Positions 35,383 to 44,008 of a stretch of 64,000 nucleotides of DNA are shown one piece after another. The notes under the pieces were generated by a model. It was not told the DNA's origin. It ran no database searches and saw only the letters and a program-made list of their open reading frames with translations. Source of the DNA: an uncultured Lachnospiraceae bacterium (GTDB taxonomy: Bacteria > Bacillota > Clostridia > Lachnospirales > Lachnospiraceae); NCBI GenBank assembly GCA_902778165.1, contig CACYWQ010000001.1, positions 186,001-250,000 on the forward strand, given 5' to 3'. Each line of letters opens with the position of its first letter. Position 1 is the stretch's first letter. The position numbers and the translations under genes were made by a program.

Positions 35383-36552
35383 ATGAAACGTATATATCTA
35401 TCATCTCCCACCATGCATGGTGAGGAGCAGAAATACATACAGGAAGCATTTGATACTAACTGGGTGGCGCCTCTTGGGCCGAATGTCAATGAATTCGAGA
35501 AAGAGATGTGTGAATATGCCGGATGTGGGCATGCAGCTGCGCTTTCATCAGGCACGGCAGCTTTGCATATGGCGATGAAGTGCCTTAAGATTCAGGCAGG
35601 GGATATTGTGTTCTCATCGGATCTTACGTTCTCGGCCACATGTAACCCGGTTACATATGAGAATGGTACACTTGTATTTATTGACTCTGAGCGAGATACC
35701 TGGAATATGGATCCTGAAGCGCTTAAGAAGGCTTATGAGAAATATCCGAATCCCAAGGCGATAGTTATAGCACACCTTTATGGAACACCGGCGAAAATGG
35801 ATGAGATAATCGCCATAGCCAAGGAGCATAATACCCCTATTATAGAGGATGCTGCTGAAGCATTAAGTTCAACATATAAGGGCAGACAGTGCGGAACCTT
35901 CGGTGATGTAGGTATCTATTCTTTTAACGGTAATAAGATAATCACGACCTCGGGCGGAGGCATGATGGTATCGCAGAATGAGGAATATACGAAGCTTGCG
36001 GTGTTCTTATCCACTCAGGCAAGAGATAAGGCCAGATACTACCAGCACAGTAAGATAGGTAACAATTACAGGATGTCCAATATCGTTGCCGGTATCGGGC
36101 GCGGACAGCTTAAACACTTAGAGGAACATAAGGCGCTTAAGAAGAAAATATATGGAACCTACGCTGAGGCTTTCACGGATATCCCACAGATTAAGGTGAA
36201 CCCTCTTAATCCTGACGGTGATGCCAATTGTTGGCTTACATGTATGACGATCGATAAGGACTGCAAGGTTACTCCTGATGATGTAATGGATGCGCTTGAA
36301 GCTAAGAACATTGAGTCGCGTCCTATCTGGAAGCCCATGCACTTACAGCCCGTATATGCAGACTGCGATTTCTTCACGGCTAAGGGTATACAGCCTAATA
36401 TGGCAAAGGTCAAGGGAGATAACGGAGAAGGCTGGGATAAAAGTGTGGGTGTTGACATATTTAGACATGGATTATGTTTGCCTTCGGATATCAAGAATAC
36501 CGATGAGGATATGGAACTTATCATTGATACGGTAAAGAGTTTGTTTAAGTGA
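35383..36552 (+). CDS. pglE: PglE/EpsN-type UDP-4-keto-sugar aminotransferase
   Basis: This protein of 389 residues follows PglE of Campylobacter closely in motif order: Ile-Tyr-Leu-Ser-Ser-Pro-x-Met near the start, Ala-Pro-Leu-Gly-Pro, Ser-Ser-Gly-Thr-Ala-Ala-Leu-His, His-Leu-Tyr-Gly-x-Pro-Ala-Lys-Met-Asp-Glu, Glu-Asp-Ala-Ala-Glu-Ala. The PLP lysine is Lys185 in Phe-Asn-Gly-Asn-Lys-Ile-Ile-Thr-Thr-Ser-Gly-Gly-Gly. It would make UDP-4-amino-4,6-dideoxy-GlcNAc from the product of the PglF-type dehydratase at 56962. The start at 35383 is favoured by AGAAGGA 10 bases ahead. The expected PglD acetyltransferase is not in the window. Confidence 0.88.
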   Translation: MKRIYLSSPTMHGEEQKYIQEAFDTNWVAPLGPNVNEFEKEMCEYAGCGHAAALSSGTAALHMAMKCLKIQAGDIVFSSDLTFSATCNPVTYENGTLVFIDSERDTWNMDPEALKKAYEKYPNPKAIVIAHLYGTPAKMDEIIAIAKEHNTPIIEDAAEALSSTYKGRQCGTFGDVGIYSFNGNKIITTSGGGMMVSQNEEYTKLAVFLSTQARDKARYYQHSKIGNNYRMSNIVAGIGRGQLKHLEEHKALKKKIYGTYAEAFTDIPQIKVNPLNPDGDANCWLTCMTIDKDCKVTPDDVMDALEAKNIESRPIWKPMHLQPVYADCDFFTAKGIQPNMAKVKGDNGEGWDKSVGVDIFRHGLCLPSDIKNTDEDMELIIDTVKSLFK

Positions 36553-37997
36553 ATAATATGAGTAACAATACACAGCAGAATAAGGTAGATAACAAAAGCA
36601 GAAGAAGCTTATATATAAGCCTCTTCTGCTTTTTATCTATATTTTTCTTCGGAATGTTAATACTTCGTGGCGTACCCTTATATAATGACTCCAAACAATA
36701 TATGGATATGCATGTTCACAGGGAACCTGTATATCCACTATTCTTATGGATTACACGCATGATTGCAGGTGAGCATTCACTCATATTTGCCGGGATACTA
36801 CAGTGTGCTCTTGCCGTATATGCATCGTTCAGATTTATTACATATGTACTTGATAATGTCTGCCTTAAGTACATTGTAGTTAAGAAGATGTCTTTGATTA
36901 AGTGGATAATTGTCTTGGCACTAACCCTTACAGTTATTACACCGTATATAATCACGCCGTTAATGTCCGCAACACATGTCATGCTGGCAACCGGGATATT
37001 AAGTGAAGCTTTGGCCGTTCCCTTGTTTCTGTTATTTGTTGTCAGTTTACACAAATTGTTAGTTGATAGGACAGACGAAGGTGCTGTTATTATAAGACAT
37101 ATTGCATTCAGTTTTATTATTTCACTTCTTCTGTCGCTTACCAGAAGTCAGATGATAGTGACTCTTATTGCTTGGTCGATAGCCGCTATGGTATCCGCAA
37201 TAACCGCGACCGGAAATATGAAATCCAAAGCTTATAAGCTGGTGATTATCATGTTGATATTTATTGTTTCGCTTCCTCTTCGTACAACAGTAACCAAGAC
37301 ATATAATTTTATCTTCAACGGAAGATATGTTGATAATGTATATTCCAATGTCACAATGCTGTCCAATATATTCTATGTTACTGACAGGGAGAGTGGTGAA
37401 CTCATAGAGGATGAAGATCTGCGAACGATATTCTACAGACTCTATGATGTTATGGATGAGAATGAATGGTCATATAAGTATGCGGGCGATACTGCAACAG
37501 ACAGAGCAATATACCTTGAAGATATGCATGATATGATTAAGTTTGACGTCATTGAAGCGGGATTCAGGGATATAATGAACGAACGCGGTATGCCGGAATA
37601 TATTGATTATAATCTTAAGGCTGAAGAATACAGCGGAAGACTTATTAAGATATTGTGGCCGAGATGCTTTGGCAAATGGTTAGCAGATTGGTTTATTATG
37701 GGTTGTCGCGGAGTTGTAAGAAGTATAGCGGTGATTCATCCTGTCATGTTCATATACTCACTGCTGGCCATGGTTTATCTTGTATTTGCTATGGCGGTTA
37801 GTTTTAAGAGAGAAGCGAATCTTGCAGCTTATGCTTTCATCGCACTGCTGTTGCTTATGGGTAATGCCTTCGGAACGTCATTTACGATTATGTGTTTATC
37901 AAGATATATGATATACGGCTTCATACTCTTTTATAGTGCGATTATAGTATTATTTGCCCGTATGATTTATAATAGACACGATGAAAAACAGAAATAA
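36549..37997 (+). CDS. Polytopic membrane protein, GT-C-like
   Basis: This 482-residue protein has about 11 helices. The first external loop (residues 38-60) has Asn-Asp-Ser-Lys-Gln-Tyr and Arg-Glu-Pro-Val-Tyr-Pro-Leu-Phe, a layout seen in GT-C type transferases and EpsG-like polymerases. A soluble region at about 275-375 precedes the last helices. No named family is recognised. The GTG start overlaps the previous stop (GTGA), with an ATG at 36558 as the alternative. The opening codons hold a terminator-like hairpin at 36594-36633. Confidence 0.55.
   Translation: MNNMSNNTQQNKVDNKSRRSLYISLFCFLSIFFFGMLILRGVPLYNDSKQYMDMHVHREPVYPLFLWITRMIAGEHSLIFAGILQCALAVYASFRFITYVLDNVCLKYIVVKKMSLIKWIIVLALTLTVITPYIITPLMSATHVMLATGILSEALAVPLFLLFVVSLHKLLVDRTDEGAVIIRHIAFSFIISLLLSLTRSQMIVTLIAWSIAAMVSAITATGNMKSKAYKLVIIMLIFIVSLPLRTTVTKTYNFIFNGRYVDNVYSNVTMLSNIFYVTDRESGELIEDEDLRTIFYRLYDVMDENEWSYKYAGDTATDRAIYLEDMHDMIKFDVIEAGFRDIMNERGMPEYIDYNLKAEEYSGRLIKILWPRCFGKWLADWFIMGCRGVVRSIAVIHPVMFIYSLLAMVYLVFAMAVSFKREANLAAYAFIALLLLMGNAFGTSFTIMCLSRYMIYGFILFYSAIIVLFARMIYNRHDEKQK
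36594..36639 (+). terminator. Terminator-like hairpin inside the start of a coding region
   Basis: An 18-base inverted repeat (36594-36611 with 36616-36633, one mismatch) has a four-base TATA loop and is followed by T-rich sequence. It lies 45 bases into the membrane-protein gene and encodes the residues just before and in the first helix. It has every visible mark of an intrinsic terminator or attenuator. Confidence 0.65.
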
Positions 37998-38625
37998 AGG
38001 CATATATGCAAAATACATAAAACGTTTACTGGATATTATATGTTCACTATCAGCGCTTATTATACTGTCACCGGTCATTATCATTACGGCAATACTTGTA
38101 AGGGTTAAGCTAGGTTCACCGGTGTTATTTACGCAGAATAGACCGGGGCTTAACGGTGAGATATTTAAGTTATATAAGTTCCGTTCGATGACGGATGCAA
38201 GGGACATTGATGGTAATCTTCTTCCTGATGTAGACAGACTTCCTAAGTTCGGACGAAGATTAAGATCCACTTCGCTTGATGAATTACCGGAACTGCTTAA
38301 TATCCTTAAGGGTGATATGAGCATAATAGGACCGAGACCCTTATTGGTTAAATATCTTCCATATTATACGGAATTAGAGAACAGAAGGCATTCTGTTCGA
38401 CCGGGCTTAACTGGCTATGCACAGGTACACGGGCGTAATGCAATATCTTGGGAGCAGAAGTTTGGATATGATATATGGTATGTAGACCATGTATCTTTTG
38501 CCACGGATATTAAGATAATCGCAGATACATTTAAGGTAGTATTCAGTCACGAAGGCGTTGAACTTAATGCTTTGGAGGATTTTGATGAGTACAGGAGTAA
38601 GCAGAACTCCGATAATAATACTTAA
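37981..38625 (+). CDS. pglC: PglC/EpsL-type polyprenyl-phosphate sugar-1-phosphate transferase
   Basis: This 214-residue protein is the short monotopic type of initiating transferase. It has one N-terminal membrane segment (about 15-40), then Leu-Tyr-Lys-Phe-Arg-Ser-Met near residue 62, the catalytic Asp-Glu-Leu-Pro-Glu-Leu region near residue 100, Gly-Asp-Met-Ser-Ile-Ile-Gly-Pro-Arg-Pro and Arg-Pro-Gly-Leu-Thr-Gly. PglC moves a diacetylbacillosamine phosphate to undecaprenyl phosphate. With pglE upstream and a PglA-like gene downstream, it probably starts the lipid-linked glycan. The natural sugar may be differently N-acylated. Confidence 0.9.
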   Translation: MKNRNKGIYAKYIKRLLDIICSLSALIILSPVIIITAILVRVKLGSPVLFTQNRPGLNGEIFKLYKFRSMTDARDIDGNLLPDVDRLPKFGRRLRSTSLDELPELLNILKGDMSIIGPRPLLVKYLPYYTELENRRHSVRPGLTGYAQVHGRNAISWEQKFGYDIWYVDHVSFATDIKIIADTFKVVFSHEGVELNALEDFDEYRSKQNSDNNT

Positions 38626-39526
38626 TGACAAGAGCATATCCAACCTGTATGTGAAGAGAGAGGATATGATTCCGTATTCTTTCGGTGGAAATAAGGCAAG
38701 AAAGGCGGAGTTGTTCTTCGCAGATTATGATAAGGGTGGGTATGACTATGTGGTTACATACGGTACGAGTCATTCCAATCATTGCAGGGTAATAGCCAAT
38801 ATTTGTGCGGGAAGAGATATCCCGTGCCTTATTGTGTCACCCAATGAAGTAAGTGACACAACATACAACAGTAAGTTGACCCGTATATTCGGTGCGGAAT
38901 ACAAATGTGTCCCGGTAGAAGAAGTTCACGATACTATTGAGACAGAACTAAACAGATTAAGAGCAGAAGGTCATAATCCGTATTTTATAGAAGGTGGCGG
39001 ACACGGAAATATTGGAACTGATGCGTATGTAAGATGCTATGACGAGATATGCGAATATGAGTCATTATCAGGTATTAGATTTGACTATATATTCTTTGCA
39101 TCAGGTACGGGAACTACTCAGGCCGGACTTGTATGCGGTCAGTTGATTCATAAGGATGAGAGGCATATTGTCGGAATAAGCATAGCACGTAAGAATCCAC
39201 GTGGCCGACAGGTGATTCTTGACAGCATTATTAGTTATATGGATGCAAATAAGTATCCATACTCTGTGCAAGATGTCGATGATAAGACAGTATTTATCGA
39301 TGATTATACTTCAGACGGATACGGAGCAGACAATGCAGAGATTACGGATACAATAAGAGAAGCACTTAGAGATTATGGAATGCCGCTTGATTCCACATAT
39401 ACGGGTAAAGCATTCTATGGGATGAAAGAATATATTAAGAAGAATAATATCTCTGATAAGAATATTCTCTTTATTCATACAGGCGGAACCCCGCTGTTTT
39501 TTGATGATTTGGAGAACAGATTATGA
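38585..39526 (+). CDS. ACC deaminase / D-cysteine desulfhydrase family PLP enzyme
   Basis: This protein of 313 residues is a fold type II PLP enzyme. The PLP lysine is in Phe-Gly-Gly-Asn-Lys-Ala-Arg-Lys near residue 32-39. Thr-Tyr-Gly-Thr-Ser-His-Ser-Asn-His near residue 60 is the substrate Ser loop, and Ala-Ser-Gly-Thr-Gly-Thr-Thr near residue 175 binds phosphate. Family members deaminate ACC or act on D-cysteine and D-serine. Here it overlaps an ATP-grasp gene by 4 bases, so it may make or supply an amino acid for that ligase. The start at 38585 has GGAGG 6 bases ahead. Substrate not known. Confidence 0.8.
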   Translation: MSTGVSRTPIIILNDKSISNLYVKREDMIPYSFGGNKARKAELFFADYDKGGYDYVVTYGTSHSNHCRVIANICAGRDIPCLIVSPNEVSDTTYNSKLTRIFGAEYKCVPVEEVHDTIETELNRLRAEGHNPYFIEGGGHGNIGTDAYVRCYDEICEYESLSGIRFDYIFFASGTGTTQAGLVCGQLIHKDERHIVGISIARKNPRGRQVILDSIISYMDANKYPYSVQDVDDKTVFIDDYTSDGYGADNAEITDTIREALRDYGMPLDSTYTGKAFYGMKEYIKKNNISDKNILFIHTGGTPLFFDDLENRL

Positions 39527-40497
39527 ATATATTGATTCTCAGTGCCGGCACAAGAAATAAAGTTGTGCAGTTCTTTAAGAAAGAACTTGGCGACTCGGGC
39601 AAGGTAATAGCTACGGATTGCAGTAATCTTGCACCGGCCGTATATGATGCAGATGTATTCTGCAAGGTTCCACGTATAGATGCACCGAATTACATGGACA
39701 GGATATATGATATATGTCGTAAAGAGAATGTTGATGCGGTCCTTTCTCTAATTGATCCGGAACTAAGCCTTATAGCTAAGAATGCGGATAAGTTAAGAGA
39801 ACTCGGCGTTACACCGATTATCTCAGATTATAATCTGGTTGAGATATGTTTTAACAAATACAATATGGCGCAGTTATTTAAGAAACATAATCTTAAGACT
39901 GCGAAGTGCTATATGTCCATAGAGGAGTTTAACAGGGCAAAAGAGACAGGAGAGATAGATTATCCTGTATTTGTTAAGCCTGTGTGCGGAAGTGCGAGCC
40001 TGCATATCAATAAAGTATCATCGGATGAAGAACTTAGGGGCTTATTCTCTATGTATGATGATCTTATGATACAGGAGTTCATGCCGGGTCAGGAATACGG
40101 CGCAGATGTATATATGGATATGTTAAGCGGCAAGTGTACGACCATATTTATTAAGAAGAAGATTAAGATGCGTGCCGGAGAGACGGATAAGTCCGTATCT
40201 GTACATATTCCGGAATTATTTGATAAGATAGCAACATTTACTGAAGAAGTAGGATTTAAGGGCATAATAGATATAGATATATTTGAGAAGGACGGAGAGT
40301 ACTATTTCTCAGAGATTAATCCGAGATTCGGCGGCGGGTATCCTCATGCATACTCATGCGGAGTTAATGTTCCCGCATATATAATCAGCAATCTTAACGG
40401 AACAGTTAATACTGTAAGCATCGGTGATTATGAAGATGATATCTGCATGATGAAATATAATGAGATAATGATTCGTAAGATAAGTAATCCGGATTAA
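39523..40497 (+). CDS. ATP-grasp ligase, CarB-like
   Basis: This 324-residue protein has the pre-ATP-grasp start Ile-Leu-Ile-Leu-Ser-Ala-Gly-Thr-Arg, a nucleotide loop with Phe-Val-Lys-Pro-Val-Cys-Gly-Ser-Ala-Ser near residue 150, Met-Ile-Gln-Glu-Phe and the metal site Ser-Glu-Ile-Asn-Pro-Arg-Phe-Gly-Gly-Gly-Tyr-Pro near residue 265. It is shorter than the ATP-grasp proteins at 7036 and 12226. The pairing with the PLP enzyme, between pglC-like and PglA-like genes, suggests amide formation on the 4-amino sugar in place of PglD acetylation; this is inference. Confidence 0.8.
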   Translation: MNILILSAGTRNKVVQFFKKELGDSGKVIATDCSNLAPAVYDADVFCKVPRIDAPNYMDRIYDICRKENVDAVLSLIDPELSLIAKNADKLRELGVTPIISDYNLVEICFNKYNMAQLFKKHNLKTAKCYMSIEEFNRAKETGEIDYPVFVKPVCGSASLHINKVSSDEELRGLFSMYDDLMIQEFMPGQEYGADVYMDMLSGKCTTIFIKKKIKMRAGETDKSVSVHIPELFDKIATFTEEVGFKGIIDIDIFEKDGEYYFSEINPRFGGGYPHAYSCGVNVPAYIISNLNGTVNTVSIGDYEDDICMMKYNEIMIRKISNPD

Positions 40498-40526
40498 GAG
40501 TTAAGAATTAAGATAAGAGGCGTAGA

Positions 40527-41618
40527 TTGAAGAAGATACTGATTATATCCAATTCCGCAAGCGGATTGTATGAATTCAGGAAGGAACTCATACAGAATCT
40601 TAAAGAGGATAACGAGGTATATTTGTTACTCCCTGAAGAGGATAATGACAGATATGTGAAAGCATTCATCGGTGAAGGATGCAAATATATACATACACCT
40701 TTTAATCGACGCGGAATGAATCCGGCCAAGGATATAGCACTTATTGTTACCTACAAGAGAATAATCAAAGATGTATCGCCGGATGTAGTACTTACATATA
40801 CAATTAAGCCGAATATCTACGGTGGGTTTGCAGCCAAGAACCTAAAGATTTCGTATATAACCAATGTCACGGGACTCGGAACAGCGATACTTGATGGCGG
40901 TTTATTAAGTAAGGTGCTTCTGCTTATGTACCGTGTGGCAACATCTAAGGCAAAATGCATCTTCTTTCAGAACTCTTCCAACATGGAGTTTATGAAGTCG
41001 AAGGGAATAACAGGCTGCGGTGATGTAAGATTACTTCCCGGTTCCGGAGTTAATCTTAATGAGCATCCGTATATACCATATCCTTCTGAAGAGGACGGAA
41101 TTGAGGCTCTGTCGGTTATGAGAATAATGAAGGATAAGGGAATTGATGAACTGTTACAGGCAATTGATGATTTGGGAGCAGAAGGGGTTCATTTTACTAT
41201 TGCCGGTAATTATGAAGAAGAGACGAAGACTATTTATGAGCCTAAGTTAGAGAAGCTTGTGAGGGAAGGAAAACTGACTTATCTTGGATTTGTGGACGAT
41301 ATGAATCCTATTTACGAGAAGAGTCATATTATAGTCCATCCTTCTTATCATGAGGGATTGTCGAATGTGTGCCTTGAGGCAGCGGCATGCGGCAGACCGA
41401 TAGTAACAACAGATATTCCGGGATGCAGAGAGACAGTGAATGAGGAGTCTGGAATATTATGTCAACCAAGGTTGGCAGAATCTCTTGTGGAGGCGCTTAA
41501 GAATGTACTGGCGTTTACTAAAGAAGAGCGTGAAGCGATGGGTAAAGCAGGTCGTGCTCACGTGGAGAAGAATTTCGACAGAAATATAGTTATTAACGCA
41601 TACAGAGATTATATTTGA
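40527..41618 (+). CDS. PglA-like family 4 glycosyltransferase
   Basis: This 363-residue enzyme opens with Leu-Ile-Ile-Ser-Asn-Ser-Ala-Ser-Gly-Leu-Tyr-Glu-Phe-Arg, typical of PglA/EpsD transferases. Tyr-Thr-Ile-Lys-Pro-Asn-Ile-Tyr-Gly-Gly, Leu-Pro-Gly-Ser-Gly-Val-Asn and the EX7E stretch Ser-Tyr-His-Glu-Gly-Leu-Ser-Asn-Val-Cys-Leu-Glu-Ala-Ala follow. PglA adds GalNAc to Und-PP-bacillosamine. The adjacent WbpP-type epimerase would supply UDP-GalNAc. The start codon is TTG (tentative) behind AGAGGCG. Confidence 0.85.
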   Translation: MKKILIISNSASGLYEFRKELIQNLKEDNEVYLLLPEEDNDRYVKAFIGEGCKYIHTPFNRRGMNPAKDIALIVTYKRIIKDVSPDVVLTYTIKPNIYGGFAAKNLKISYITNVTGLGTAILDGGLLSKVLLLMYRVATSKAKCIFFQNSSNMEFMKSKGITGCGDVRLLPGSGVNLNEHPYIPYPSEEDGIEALSVMRIMKDKGIDELLQAIDDLGAEGVHFTIAGNYEEETKTIYEPKLEKLVREGKLTYLGFVDDMNPIYEKSHIIVHPSYHEGLSNVCLEAAACGRPIVTTDIPGCRETVNEESGILCQPRLAESLVEALKNVLAFTKEEREAMGKAGRAHVEKNFDRNIVINAYRDYI

Positions 41619-41631
41619 TAATAAAATAGGT

Positions 41632-41682
41632 GAAGTGTGAGAGTGTACGCATAATGCAGCATTATTAGAGCATAAACACTTC
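41632..41682 (+). repeat. Nested inverted repeats before the epimerase gene
   Basis: A 15-base dyad centred on 41658 (ATAATGC A GCATTAT, 41651-41665) lies between outer 7-base arms GAAGTGT (41632-41638) and ACACTTC (41676-41682). It sits in the 78-base gap before the epimerase gene and could be an operator or an RNA hairpin. Confidence 0.5.
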
Positions 41683-41696
41683 GGAATGGAGTAACA

Positions 41697-42671
41697 ATGG
41701 GATACAAAGATTTATCATTTCCTTCGGGAAGTACTTTCTTAGTAACAGGCGGAGCCGGATTTATTGGTTCTAATCTTTGTGAGGCTATAACTGATTTGGG
41801 TTATAACGTCAGATGTTTGGATGATTTGTCCACGGGTAAGCGAGAGAATGTTGATTTGCTTGCAGGCAGATCTAATTATACTTTTATTGAAGGAGATATT
41901 AAAGACCTTGATACCTGCATGAAGGCATGTGACAGAGTAGATTTCGTACTTAATCAGGCAGCATGGGGAAGCGTTCCCAGAAGCATAGAGATGCCGTTGT
42001 TCTATTGCCAGAATAATATTGCGGGCATGCTTAATATGATGGAAGCAGCAAGACAGACAGGTGTTAAGAAATTCGTCTATGCATCAAGCTCATCAGTATA
42101 TGGTGACCATCCTGTATTACCAAAGAAGGAAGGCCAGGAAGGTAATCTGCTTAGTCCTTATGCGCTTACCAAGCGAGTGGATGAGGAGTACGGTAAGCTT
42201 TACTTTAAACTCTACGGGCTGGATACTTACGGACTCAGATATTTTAATGTATTTGGTCGCAGACAGGATCCTAACGGAGCATATGCTGCGGTTATTCCTA
42301 AGTTTATAAAGCAACTCTTGGACGGTGAGACACCTACAATTAATGGTGACGGTAAGCAGTCCAGAGACTTTACATATATCGAGAATGTTATCGAGGCCAA
42401 TCTTAAAGCATGCCTTGCACCGCATGAGGCAGCTGGAGAAGCATACAATATAGCATATGGCGGAAGAGAATATCTGTTAGACATATACTATGATTTGTGC
42501 AAGGCACTTAATGTAGACAGGGAGCCTAATTTCGGGCCTGACAGACCGGGTGATATCAAGCATTCCAATGCTGATATAAGCAAGGCCAAGGAGAAGCTTG
42601 GTTATGATCCGGATTATGATTTTGCAAAGGGAATAGCGCTGGCTATTGAGTGGTATAAGGAGAATCTGTGA
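41697..42671 (+). CDS. wbpP: WbpP-type UDP-N-acetylglucosamine 4-epimerase
   Basis: This 324-residue extended SDR has Thr-Gly-Gly-Ala-Gly-Phe-Ile-Gly-Ser near residue 17, Asp-Asp-Leu-Ser-Thr-Gly near residue 42, Gly-Ser-Val-Pro-Arg-Ser, the Ser-Ser-Ser-Val-Tyr-Gly-Asp strand and the Tyr-x-x-x-Lys pair in Tyr-Ala-Leu-Thr-Lys near residue 155. Tyr-Phe-Asn-Val-Phe-Gly-Arg-Arg-Gln-Asp-Pro-Asn-Gly is typical of WbpP. It interconverts UDP-GlcNAc and UDP-GalNAc and would feed the PglA-like transferase next to it. It overlaps the following GTG start. Confidence 0.88.
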   Translation: MGYKDLSFPSGSTFLVTGGAGFIGSNLCEAITDLGYNVRCLDDLSTGKRENVDLLAGRSNYTFIEGDIKDLDTCMKACDRVDFVLNQAAWGSVPRSIEMPLFYCQNNIAGMLNMMEAARQTGVKKFVYASSSSVYGDHPVLPKKEGQEGNLLSPYALTKRVDEEYGKLYFKLYGLDTYGLRYFNVFGRRQDPNGAYAAVIPKFIKQLLDGETPTINGDGKQSRDFTYIENVIEANLKACLAPHEAAGEAYNIAYGGREYLLDIYYDLCKALNVDREPNFGPDRPGDIKHSNADISKAKEKLGYDPDYDFAKGIALAIEWYKENL

Positions 42672-43969
42672 GATTTCTTATAGTCAATAAATTCTTATAC
42701 CCCAACGGGGGATCTGAGACATATATATTCGGGCTGGGAAGGCAGTTACAGGAGATGGGCCATGAGGTACAGTACTTCGGAATGGACCATCCTGATAGAT
42801 GTGTCGGCAATTCTGTTAATGCTTATACTTCAAATATGGACTTTCATGCAGGTGATTCGGATACTACTTTTGGAAAAATCACGAGTAAGTCATCACTTGG
42901 AAGATTTAGGAAATTTACACTTCCATTACGAATTATCTACAGTAGGGAAGCAAGACATAAGATTCGACAGGTCTTGGATGATTTTAAGCCTGATATAGTA
43001 CATCTTAATAACATCAACTTCCAGATTACTCCAAGCATAATATATGAGATAAGAAAGTGGGATAAGACAAGGGACAAGTCTTGTAAGATTGTATTTACAG
43101 CCCATGATTATCAGTGGATTTGTCCCAACCATATGCTATATATACCGGGACATAATGGTATAAGCGGTGAAATATGCGACAGATGTAAAGGCGGGCGTTT
43201 TATAGAGTGTTCAAAGCATAACTGTATTCATAATTCCAAGGCAAGAAGTCTTATTGGAAGTGTAGAGGGATATTATTATAAGTGGCGTAAAACATATTCC
43301 ATGGTAGATACCATCATATGTCCGAGCCAATTCTTGTATGATAAGTTTGCAGAGAACTCGCGTCTTAAGGAAAAACTTGTTATGATGCATAACTTTATTG
43401 AGACGGAGAGAGTATCTGTGTCTTCATTCTCGCATAATTCACCCGACAACTATGTTCTGTATTTCGGACGATTTGCGGAGGAGAAGGGCGTACGCACTCT
43501 TTTGGAAGCAACAAAGAGATTGCCGGATATATCGTTTGTATTTGCCGGAAGTGGACCATTAGAAAAAGAAATCAATTCTTTTGCTGATAAGCATGACAAT
43601 ATAAAGTTTGTTGGATTCAAATCGGGAGATGAACTTAAGAATCTTATATCTAAGGCTAAGTTCTCCATATACCCGAGCGAATGGTATGAGAACTGTCCTT
43701 TCTCTGTAATGGAATCAATCAGTCTTGGAACCCCTGTCCTTGGTGCGGATATAGGAGGAATTCCTGAATTGATTATTTCAGGTAATGTGGGCTTATCGAG
43801 TGATTGTGGTCTTCTGTTTAAATCTGGTGAACTATCGGATTTATCAAATAAGATTAGGACAATGTGGTCTGACAAAGAGTTAATTGACAGAATGACGGAT
43901 AACTGCAATAAGAAGGACTTTGATTCATTGAATGATTACACGGTGAAGTTTATAGGTATAGTCCAGTGA
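42668..43969 (+). CDS. Family 4 glycosyltransferase
   Basis: This 433-residue GT-B enzyme begins with Asn-Lys-Phe-Leu-Tyr-Pro-Asn-Gly-Gly-Ser-Glu-Thr-Tyr. Its insertion at about 150-180 has several Cys (Cys150, and a Cys-Asp-Arg-Cys motif near residue 172), typical of a GT4 subgroup. Tyr-Phe-Gly-Arg-Phe-Ala-Glu-Glu-Lys-Gly starts domain two near residue 260, and a Glu-Asn-Cys-Pro-Phe-Ser-Val-Met-Glu-Ser motif lies near residue 345. GTGA overlap with the epimerase and an AAGGAGA site support the GTG start. Donor unknown. Confidence 0.87.
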   Translation: MRFLIVNKFLYPNGGSETYIFGLGRQLQEMGHEVQYFGMDHPDRCVGNSVNAYTSNMDFHAGDSDTTFGKITSKSSLGRFRKFTLPLRIIYSREARHKIRQVLDDFKPDIVHLNNINFQITPSIIYEIRKWDKTRDKSCKIVFTAHDYQWICPNHMLYIPGHNGISGEICDRCKGGRFIECSKHNCIHNSKARSLIGSVEGYYYKWRKTYSMVDTIICPSQFLYDKFAENSRLKEKLVMMHNFIETERVSVSSFSHNSPDNYVLYFGRFAEEKGVRTLLEATKRLPDISFVFAGSGPLEKEINSFADKHDNIKFVGFKSGDELKNLISKAKFSIYPSEWYENCPFSVMESISLGTPVLGADIGGIPELIISGNVGLSSDCGLLFKSGELSDLSNKIRTMWSDKELIDRMTDNCNKKDFDSLNDYTVKFIGIVQ

Positions 43970-44008
43970 ATTTGAGAAAACAAGAGACCAGATAGAGAAC
44001 ATTGTAGT

